DNA of 10,517 nucleotides from Comamonas sp. lk (GTDB lineage Bacteria > Pseudomonadota > Gammaproteobacteria > Burkholderiales > Burkholderiaceae_C): assembly GCA_945901215.1 (NCBI GenBank), contig CAMDKE010000068.1, forward strand, positions 1 to 10,517, read 5' to 3'. The notes below the pieces were generated by a model. The model was not told the origin of the DNA and made no database searches. It saw only the letters and a list, made by a program, of their open reading frames with translations. Shown here piece after piece: positions 4,521 through 10,517 of this stretch. Made by a program: the position numbers and the translations under genes. The stretch's first letter is position 1; each line of letters opens with the position of its first letter.

Positions 4521-6524
4521 ATGAAAAAATCTTCTTTGGCGCTGCTCGCGCTCGGCACATTCTCGAGCGTCACTGCCTTCGCCCAGACCGCGCCCCCTTC
4601 GACGCTAGCTTCTGTAACGGTCACCGGCAACCCACTGGGCGCTGCGGATTTGATAGCACCTGCCGCACATTACTCGGGTGCAGAGCTGCTGCTTCGCTCA
4701 CAGACCACGATTGGCGAAACGCTGGACGGCACGCCGGGTGTGGCCAGTACCTACTTCGGCCCTAACGCCAGTCGCCCCATCATCCGCGGGCTCGACGGAG
4801 ACCGCGTGCGTATTCTGAGTAACGGCGGCTCGGTCGCTGATGTGTCCAGCCTGAGCTATGACCATGCAGTCACCGCCGACCCGTTAAGCGTGGAGCGGAT
4901 AGAGGTGTTGCGCGGCCCGGGTGCCTTGCTCTATGGCGGCAACGCCGTGGGCGGCGTGGTCAATTTGCTGGACAGCCGAATTGCACGCGAAGCACTTTTT
5001 GATGCCAAAGGCGGCGTCATTGGCAAGGTCGATCTCGGTGCGGCCACGGGCAATGCCGAAAGGAGCGCGGCGCTGATGCTGGACGGCGGCAATGACCGTT
5101 TTGCCTTACATGTCGATGCCTTTGAGCGCACGACCGACGATGTTGCCGTGCCCGTTGACCTGTCTTGCAGCAAGCCGGACGCGCCAGCTGTGGCCCGCGC
5201 CATTTGCAACTCTGCTAGCAGCACCCGCGGCGCGGCCGTGGGCGGAAGTCTTTTCTTCGCCAAGGGCTATTTGGGGGCCTCCGTAAGTCAGTTCTCGAGC
5301 AACTACGGCACCGTTGCAGAAGACGAGGTGACCATCGACATGAAGTCCCAACGCTACGCCATTGATGGTGCGCTGCAAAGCTTGGAAGGCCCGGTGCAGA
5401 GCATCAAGATGCATTGGGGCCAGAGTGACTACGCGCACACGGAGTTTGAAGGCGCAATGACCGGCACCGTGTTCAAGAGCAATGGCCAAGACCTGCGCCT
5501 GGAGGCGCGCCACGCCCGGCTCGGCCCGCTGGAGGGCGTGATTGGGATGCAGATGGAAACCTCTGACTTCTCGGCCACTGGCGAAGAGGCATTCGCACCA
5601 TTTAGCCAGACCCGGCAGACTGCGGCATTTGTGTATGAAGAGCTGGCGTTCCCATGGGGTCGCATCAGTGGTGGTGCCCGCTTGGAGAATGTAGAGGTGC
5701 AGTCGTATGGCAATCCGGACGTAGATCGCTTTGTGGTCGGCACGCGCAGTTTTCAGCCCAGCAGTTATGCGCTTGGAGCACTTTGGAATGTCGCACCCGC
5801 TTGGCAACTAAGCAGCAACCTGGCCTACAGCCAACGCGCCCCGAAAGACTACGAACTGTTTGCCAACGGGCCACACATCGCCACCAATGCTTATGAAATT
5901 GGTGACCCGAGCCTAGGGTTAGAAAAGTCGACCAATTTGGACATCGGCGCGCAATGGAAAAACGGAGCCAATCGTTTTACCGTTAGCGGCTTTGTTAACC
6001 AGTTCGACAACTACCTCGCGCAAGTAGCGACCGGAGTCCAGGAGGGTGGCTTGGATGCCTATGCATACGGGCAGGTCAAGGCCGAATTCACCGGACTGGA
6101 GGCCAGCGCCAACCTGCGCCTGCTGCAAGGCGGCCAGACGCTGGATTTGGAATTGCGAGGTGACACTGTGCGCGCCCTTAACAGCGAGACGGGTGAGGCT
6201 CTACCGCGCATAGCACCGGTCCGCCTGGGAGCAACATTGGTCTGGGCGCAGGGGCCGTGGACTGCGCGACTGGGAGCCAGCCATGCGGCGACGCAAATCG
6301 ATGTTCCAGCTGGGCAAAACAGTACCGAACCCTACACACTATGGAATGCGTCTGCGGGTTACACCGTGAAGGCAGGCGCGACGCAAACGCTTTGGTTTGC
6401 CAAGCTGGAAAACATCACTGACGCGCTGGCCTACTCGGGCAGCTCGATCCTGACGCAAACCGCGCCTGGTAAGGCACCCATGCCCGGGCGCACGGCGAAG
6501 TTGGGCGTGCGCTGGAGTTTTTGA
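4521..6524 (+). CDS. znuD: ZnuD-like TonB-dependent outer-membrane receptor
   Basis: A 667-residue TonB-dependent receptor. The signal peptide spans residues 1-21 (cleavage near AFA-QT). A TonB-box-like LASVTVTG (29-36) is followed by the plug domain (about 55-155), with RPIIRGLDGDRVRILSNGG (85-103) and VERIEVLRGPGALLYGGNAVGGVVNLL (124-150), both standard plug motifs. The rest is a 22-strand-type barrel ending in an aromatic residue (GVRWSF). The YDHAVTADP segment, a Cys pair in an early extracellular loop (C216, C229), NGPHIATNAYEIGDPSL and the end APMPGRTAKLGVRW match the ZnuD subgroup that takes up zinc across the outer membrane. The ATG has GGAA five bases upstream. It is the last gene of the zur cluster and convergent with the oxidoreductase gene. 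A haem or other metal substrate is less likely but not excluded by sequence alone. Confidence 0.9.
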   Translation: MKKSSLALLALGTFSSVTAFAQTAPPSTLASVTVTGNPLGAADLIAPAAHYSGAELLLRSQTTIGETLDGTPGVASTYFGPNASRPIIRGLDGDRVRILSNGGSVADVSSLSYDHAVTADPLSVERIEVLRGPGALLYGGNAVGGVVNLLDSRIAREALFDAKGGVIGKVDLGAATGNAERSAALMLDGGNDRFALHVDAFERTTDDVAVPVDLSCSKPDAPAVARAICNSASSTRGAAVGGSLFFAKGYLGASVSQFSSNYGTVAEDEVTIDMKSQRYAIDGALQSLEGPVQSIKMHWGQSDYAHTEFEGAMTGTVFKSNGQDLRLEARHARLGPLEGVIGMQMETSDFSATGEEAFAPFSQTRQTAAFVYEELAFPWGRISGGARLENVEVQSYGNPDVDRFVVGTRSFQPSSYALGALWNVAPAWQLSSNLAYSQRAPKDYELFANGPHIATNAYEIGDPSLGLEKSTNLDIGAQWKNGANRFTVSGFVNQFDNYLAQVATGVQEGGLDAYAYGQVKAEFTGLEASANLRLLQGGQTLDLELRGDTVRALNSETGEALPRIAPVRLGATLVWAQGPWTARLGASHAATQIDVPAGQNSTEPYTLWNASAGYTVKAGATQTLWFAKLENITDALAYSGSSILTQTAPGKAPMPGRTAKLGVRWSF

Positions 6525-6735
6525 GGGTTTTCATGTGGGGATTGGGACTAAACATTCAGTCCACGAAATAAGCAGCCAGAGAGCTGCAATTCGCCAGTAC
6601 CCGCAACCACTACGCAGATGTCAGTCCCATTCCAAATACGATGCTGGATACCAATGTCGGCTTCAGGGCCTGCAGTTCAAATATGTGTACTGCCGCAATG
6701 GGGTCGAAAGCGTTCGTCCGCAGCGCTGGCTGCTC
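6525..6735. other. Convergent intergenic region with small hairpins
   Basis: This gap lies between the ends of two convergent operons. GGACT/AGTCC (6545-6549/6558-6562) and GCAGC/GCTGC (6572-6576/6583-6587) can form 5-bp stems, and the 8-bp palindrome CAGCGCTG lies at 6721-6728, just after the oxidoreductase stop. None is followed by a T run, so no intrinsic terminator is called. Its right part (from 6693) belongs to the 149-bp duplicated sequence. Confidence 0.4.
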
Positions 6736-6841
6736 TCACAACTCCCGCGCCAAGCGCAAGCCATCCAACACCGCCGCATGCGTATTGCGCGCCGCCACTG
6801 CGTCGCCAATGCGAAACAGCTGAAAGCTGCCCGCCGGATTG
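6693..6841. repeat. 149-bp inverted duplicate, copy at the 3' end of the oxidoreductase gene
   Basis: This is the source or partner copy of 147-295. It spans codons 652-685 and the stop of the intact gene plus about 43 bp of downstream flank, and differs at two positions. Confidence 0.92.
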
Positions 6842-8793
6842 CTGGCCACGGTTTGGGTTTGGCCATCAATCAGTGCGCCATAGTCCACCGCGCCTTGGTT
6901 GCTGGAATGGGGTTTGAGGGCAAAGTACAGGTCTTCCAGTGGCAGGGTGCCGTGGTTGACCACCACCTGGTCCAACACGCGCTCTTTGCGCACGCCGCCG
7001 TAGTCGCTGCCCAGCACGGCCAGGAGTTTGCCGCTTTGGGTGGGGTGGGGCGCCACCGATTCCAGGCGAAAGGTCACGGTAAACGTCACGTCCAGCTTTT
7101 GCAGGCTGCGCATATAGGGCACGAGGTTCATGGCCATCACCTCGGGCGCAAAGGTGCGGTCGGGGGTGACTACTTCCAGCCGGGCGCCGCTTTGGGCAAT
7201 CACTTCGGCCGCCTGTAGGGCCGAATGGTCGCCCGCGTCGTCAAACAGCAGCACGTCTTGGCCGGGTTTCACATCGCCGCCCAAGATGTCCCAGGCGGAC
7301 ACCACCAGTTCGTTGCCCGTGGCCAGCACATCGGTGTGCGGCAGGCCGCCGGTGGCGATGATGACCACGTCGGGGCGCTCGGCCAGCACCGTAGCCTCAT
7401 CCGCCAGGGTGTTGAAGCGGAAAGCCACGCCGCGCTCTTCGCAGCGCGCCATGCGCCAGTCGATGATGCTCAGCATTTCTTTGCGCCGGGGGCTCAAGGC
7501 GGTGAGGCGAATCTGGCCGCCGGGTTTGGGCGCGGCTTCCAGCACAGTGACCGTGTGGCCGCGTTCGGCGCTGACGCGTGCCGCCTCCAGCCCGGCGGGG
7601 CCTGCGCCCACGACCAGCACTTTGCGCTGGGTGGGCGCGGGCGCAATGGCGTGGGGCAGGGTGAGTTCGCGCCCGGTGGATGGGTTGTGGATGCAATAGG
7701 CCTCGCCCCCGGCGTAAATGCGGTCTAGGCAAAAGTTGCCGCCCACGCAGGGGCGAATCGTGTCTTCGCGGCCTTCCACAATCTTGCGCACGATGTGCGG
7801 GTCGGCCATGTGCGCGCGCGTCATGCCCACCATGTCGAGCTTGCCGCTGGCAATGGCGTGGCGCGCGGTATTCACATCTTGGATCTTGGCGGCATGGAAG
7901 ATAGGGATGTCCACATGCGCGCGCAGGCTGCCGGCAAAGTCCAGGTGCGGCGCGCTGCGCATGCCTTGCACGGGAATCACGTCGGTCAGGCCCGCATCGG
8001 TGTCAATGTGGCCGCGGATGATGTTCAAAAAATCCACCATGCCCGACTTCGCCAGGTAGCGGGCAATTCCCAGTCCTTCGTCTTGCGTAAGGCCGCCGGG
8101 GCGCACCTCGTCGGCCACGCCGCGCACGCCCAAAATGAAGTCCGGCCCCACGCGCTTGCGGATGGCCTGAATCACTTCCAGCGTAAAGCGCACCCGGTTT
8201 TCCAGCGGCCCGCCATAAGGCGCGTCCAGTGTGTTGGTGGCTGGCGACCAAAACTGGTCCATCAGGTGGCCGTAGGCTTCGAGTTCCAGCCCGTCCACGC
8301 CTGCGGCGTGCATGCGCTCGGCGGCGTCGGCATAGTCTTGGATGATGCGGGCAATGTCCCAGTCTTCCATGCGCTTGGGGAACGCCCGGTGCGAAGCCTC
8401 GCGCTCGTGCGAGGGAGACACCACCGGCAGCCAGTCGGCCTTGGACCAGCTGGTGCGCCGCCCCAGGTGGGTGAGCTGAATCATCACGGCGGCGCCATGT
8501 TCGTGGCAGGCGTCGGTGAGTTCGCGCATCCAGGGTACAACTTCGTCTTTGTAGGCCAGGATGTTGTTGAATACTGGCGGGCTGTCGCGCGACACCGCCG
8601 CCGAGCCAGCCGTCATGGTCAGCGCAATACCGGCCTTGGCGCGCTCGACGTGGTAGGCGCGGTATTTGGCCTTGGGCATGCCGTCCTCAGGGTAGGCGGG
8701 CTCATGCGAGGTGATCATCAGCCGGTTGCGCAAGCGCAGGTGCTTGAGCTGGAAAGGCTGGAGCAGGGGGTCGTTGGACGGGGCGCTGGACAT
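6736..8793 (-). CDS. FMN/FeS/FAD oxidoreductase, dimethylglycine/N-methylproline demethylase type
   Basis: A 685-residue protein of the trimethylamine dehydrogenase/2,4-dienoyl-CoA reductase family. Residues 8-345 form an Old-Yellow-Enzyme TIM barrel that binds FMN (MIQLTHLGRR 104-113, VDGLELEAYGHLMDQFWSP 166-184, NTLDAPYGGPLENR 187-200). An iron-sulfur motif follows with C349, C355 and C367; the position where relatives have a further Cys is Gly352. A Rossmann domain starts at VVGAGPAGLEAA (394-405), and a second nucleotide-binding segment lies at about 513-545 (VLLFDDAGDHSALQAAEVIA). Closest by style to DgcA and stachydrine/N-methylproline demethylases, which oxidatively remove N-methyl groups from amine betaine breakdown products. 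ATG 8793 is chosen because the protein begins just before the barrel (PLLQPFQLKHLRLRNRL); the frame is open further upstream. It starts 25 bp after the mttB-like gene, so the pair is an operon. Confidence 0.88.
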   Translation of the reverse strand: MSSAPSNDPLLQPFQLKHLRLRNRLMITSHEPAYPEDGMPKAKYRAYHVERAKAGIALTMTAGSAAVSRDSPPVFNNILAYKDEVVPWMRELTDACHEHGAAVMIQLTHLGRRTSWSKADWLPVVSPSHEREASHRAFPKRMEDWDIARIIQDYADAAERMHAAGVDGLELEAYGHLMDQFWSPATNTLDAPYGGPLENRVRFTLEVIQAIRKRVGPDFILGVRGVADEVRPGGLTQDEGLGIARYLAKSGMVDFLNIIRGHIDTDAGLTDVIPVQGMRSAPHLDFAGSLRAHVDIPIFHAAKIQDVNTARHAIASGKLDMVGMTRAHMADPHIVRKIVEGREDTIRPCVGGNFCLDRIYAGGEAYCIHNPSTGRELTLPHAIAPAPTQRKVLVVGAGPAGLEAARVSAERGHTVTVLEAAPKPGGQIRLTALSPRRKEMLSIIDWRMARCEERGVAFRFNTLADEATVLAERPDVVIIATGGLPHTDVLATGNELVVSAWDILGGDVKPGQDVLLFDDAGDHSALQAAEVIAQSGARLEVVTPDRTFAPEVMAMNLVPYMRSLQKLDVTFTVTFRLESVAPHPTQSGKLLAVLGSDYGGVRKERVLDQVVVNHGTLPLEDLYFALKPHSSNQGAVDYGALIDGQTQTVASNPAGSFQLFRIGDAVAARNTHAAVLDGLRLAREL

Positions 8794-8818
8794 GTTTTTC
8801 TCGAGTGCTTGGCGGATT

Positions 8819-10384
8819 TCAGTACCACTGGTCGGGCATGGAGGCTTTCTTGCGGTCCATAAAGTCGCGGATGGATTCGTCCACCGCCACGTCCAGTTCC
8901 GGCGCCACATAGTCGGCCAGCGACTGTTTCCAGCGCTTGTTCGCGCGGGTGGCAGCGTCCGTTTCGCCGGCTTCGGTCCAGGTTTCAAACGGCGTGTCGT
9001 CCGAGATGCTGGAGTCGTAAAACGCCGTGGTGTAGTTGGCCATGGTGTGGGCGCTGCCCAGGTAGTGGCCGCCGGGGGTGACTTGTTCAAAGGCGTTCAT
9101 GGCCAAGGTGTTGTCGTCCACCGTGACGCCGCCCAGGTAGCTGTGCAAGGCGCCGCAAAAGTCGGCGTCCATCATGAATTTCTCGTAGCTCATGGAGAGC
9201 AATCCGTCCAAAAATCCGGCCGAGTGCAAGATGAAATTGGCCCCGCAGTGCACGGCGGACAACATGGACATCACGCTCTCTTGCATGGCCTGGCCATCGG
9301 GCCGTTTGGAGGTGGTGAAGGAGCCTGCGCAGCGCAGTGGCAAATTCAGCCGCCGGGCGAGCTGCCCCACCACCATGGAGCCAATGGCCGGTTCGGGCGT
9401 GCCAAAGGTGGGCGAGCCTGAACGCAACGACATGCTGCTCAAAAAGTTGCCATAAATCACCGGCGCGCCCGGGCGCTCAAGCTGCGTCATGGCGCAGCCA
9501 ACCATGGTCTCGGCGTGCGCCTGGGCAATCGCCCCGGCGTTGGTTACCGGCCCCATGGCGCCGCCCAGAATAAAGGGGACGATCACGGCGGCCTGGTTGG
9601 CGCGCGCGTAGGCGCGGGCCGATTTGGTCATGGTGCCGTCCCATAAGAGCGGCGAGTTGACGTTGACGTTGCCCAAAATCACGCAGTTTTTGTCCACAAA
9701 GTTGGCGCCAAACAGAAGGCGGCTCATGGCAATCGAGTCTTCGGCGCGTTCTTCAGACGTAATCGAGCCCATATAACCCTTGTCCGAATAGCGCATATGG
9801 GCATAGACCATGTCCAGGTGCCGCTTGTTCACCGGCACATCGGTGGGTTCGCACACCGTGCCACCGCTGTGGTGCAGCCAGGGGGAGTTGTAGGCCAGCT
9901 TGATAAAGTTTTGGAAGTCGTCCAGCGTGCCGTAGCGCCGCCCCCGGTCCAGGTCCATCACAAAAGGCGAACCATAGGCGGGCGAAAACACCACGTTGTT
10001 GCCGCCAATTTGCACCGAATGCGCCGGGTTGCGGGCATGCTGGGTAAATTCTTTGGGCGCGGTTTTGAGCACTTCGCGCAAATGACCGGGCTCAAACTTT
10101 ACCCGCATGCCGTCCACCTTGGCGCCGGATTTTTTGAACATCGCCAGCACTTCGTCGTCGTCGCGGATGTCCAGGCCCACTTCGGCCAGGATGCGGTCGG
10201 CGGTGGCTTCGATCTTGAGGAGGCTTTCCTCGCCCATGATGTCGTAGGTGGGAATGATGCGTTTGATGTAGGCGGGGCCGGTGATTTTGGCGTTGGGGTC
10301 GCGCCGCTCGCGCCCGCCGCTGCGCCGGTTGCGCTTGGGCTCTGTGGCGGCTAGTACGGTGCCTTGGGTATCAGATTCACTCAT
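8819..10384 (-). CDS. MttB-superfamily (trimethylamine methyltransferase-like) corrinoid methyltransferase
   Basis: A 521-residue protein of the trimethylamine:corrinoid methyltransferase family. Characteristic features include the N-terminal segment EATADRILAEVGLDIRDDDEVL (59-80), the barrel segments NVNVNSPLLWDG (239-250), VPFILGGAMGPVTNAGAIAQAHAE (269-292) and GAPVIYGNFLSSMSLRSGSPTFGTPEPA (306-333). In archaeal MttB pyrrolysine occupies the site near the GTPEPA region; here the frame runs through with ordinary codons and no internal TAG, as in the non-pyrrolysine branch (for example glycine betaine methyltransferase MtgB). Family members transfer a methyl group from a quaternary amine to a cobalamin protein. 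The start ATG 10384 has GGAG (minus strand, 10394-10397) nine bases upstream; a longer in-frame start at 10477 lacks one. The N-terminal 30 residues are basic and disordered. The substrate is unknown. Confidence 0.9.
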   Translation of the reverse strand: MSESDTQGTVLAATEPKRNRRSGGRERRDPNAKITGPAYIKRIIPTYDIMGEESLLKIEATADRILAEVGLDIRDDDEVLAMFKKSGAKVDGMRVKFEPGHLREVLKTAPKEFTQHARNPAHSVQIGGNNVVFSPAYGSPFVMDLDRGRRYGTLDDFQNFIKLAYNSPWLHHSGGTVCEPTDVPVNKRHLDMVYAHMRYSDKGYMGSITSEERAEDSIAMSRLLFGANFVDKNCVILGNVNVNSPLLWDGTMTKSARAYARANQAAVIVPFILGGAMGPVTNAGAIAQAHAETMVGCAMTQLERPGAPVIYGNFLSSMSLRSGSPTFGTPEPAIGSMVVGQLARRLNLPLRCAGSFTTSKRPDGQAMQESVMSMLSAVHCGANFILHSAGFLDGLLSMSYEKFMMDADFCGALHSYLGGVTVDDNTLAMNAFEQVTPGGHYLGSAHTMANYTTAFYDSSISDDTPFETWTEAGETDAATRANKRWKQSLADYVAPELDVAVDESIRDFMDRKKASMPDQWY

Positions 10385-10517
10385 GCCATGTTTCTCCGGG
10401 CTCGGGGGATAGTTCGCCGGATGATAGGTTCTAAATGACAGTTTGTGACCTGCCTGCGTTTTCATCCAAGCCATCAATTAAATACATGCTAAAGCGCTTT
10501 GACCAGCCCGCCATGGG
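10385..10517. promoter_or_regulatory. Upstream region of the mttB-like operon
   Basis: The 133 bp before the operon must hold its leftward promoter unless a gene beyond the window is co-transcribed. A perfect 10-bp palindrome AAAGCGCTTT lies at 10491-10500, and ACAGTTTGT (10438-10446) is a smaller ACA/TGT dyad. Neither can be tied to a named regulator, and no convincing -35/-10 pair was found. Confidence 0.3.

Noticed and set aside
6720..6733. GC-rich hairpin after the oxidoreductase stop as an intrinsic terminator
   Set aside because: The 5-bp stem is not followed by a T run in the direction of transcription.
7795..8862. Long plus-strand open frame antisense to the oxidoreductase gene
   Set aside because: It is the antisense shadow of a GC-rich gene, with His/Val/Gly-rich low-complexity composition and no domain; the minus-strand protein is clearly the real one.
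9797..10354. Plus-strand open frame opposite the mttB-like gene
   Set aside because: Antisense shadow with no recognisable domain; the opposite strand encodes a conserved MttB-family protein.
8819..10384. Pyrrolysine-containing MttB
   Set aside because: There is no in-frame TAG within the gene, so it belongs to the non-pyrrolysine branch.

Overview
The window looks like chromosomal DNA of a betaproteobacterium, most likely Burkholderiales/Comamonadaceae. This is inferred from the GC-rich codon use, the protein styles (a Zur-ZnuD cluster with two small Cys/His proteins, a short 'CNQGR' Cys-rich ORF) and the intergenic repeats. It is not a proven assignment. No rRNA, tRNA, CRISPR array or recognisable transposase was seen.

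Layout. (1) Positions 1-530 hold no intact gene. They are a patchwork of repeat fragments: a 69-bp inverted repeat containing a perfect 22-bp palindrome, a near-identical 149-bp copy of the 3' end of the oxidoreductase gene found at the other end of the window, and a 39-bp direct repeat. (2) Positions 531-2501 carry a leftward TetR-type regulator and, divergent from it, a rightward pair: an AraC-type HTH-only protein whose stop overlaps (ATGA) the start of a membrane fatty acid hydroxylase/sterol desaturase-family enzyme. A small Cys-rich one-helix membrane protein follows (2584-2799). (3) Positions 2800-3128 hold the second copies of the direct and inverted repeats, including the same palindrome, followed by a promoter with a perfect TATAAT between two GCAA-N5-TTGC palindromes. 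(4) Positions 3129-6524 form a rightward zinc-uptake cluster: a Fur-family regulator (Zur), a small exported Cys/His protein, a His-rich one-helix membrane protein with a C-terminal ARGPP motif, and a ZnuD-like TonB-dependent outer-membrane receptor. (5) Positions 6736-10384 form a leftward two-gene operon: an MttB-superfamily (non-pyrrolysine) methyltransferase, then a large FMN/FeS/FAD oxidoreductase of the dimethylglycine/N-methylproline demethylase type.

How the parts work together. The zinc cluster reads as an autoregulated Zur regulon: Zur with zinc bound would shut its own promoter through the paired palindromes, and zinc starvation would release the receptor and its two small companions. 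The MttB/oxidoreductase pair reads as catabolism of a methylated (quaternary or tertiary) amine, with the substrate unknown and no corrinoid protein in view. The TetR/AraC/hydroxylase block may be a regulated lipid-modifying cassette. It is bracketed by the 69-bp inverted repeats, so it may have been inserted or rearranged as a unit. The repeat fragments around it appear to derive partly from the oxidoreductase gene and from a diverged relative of it.
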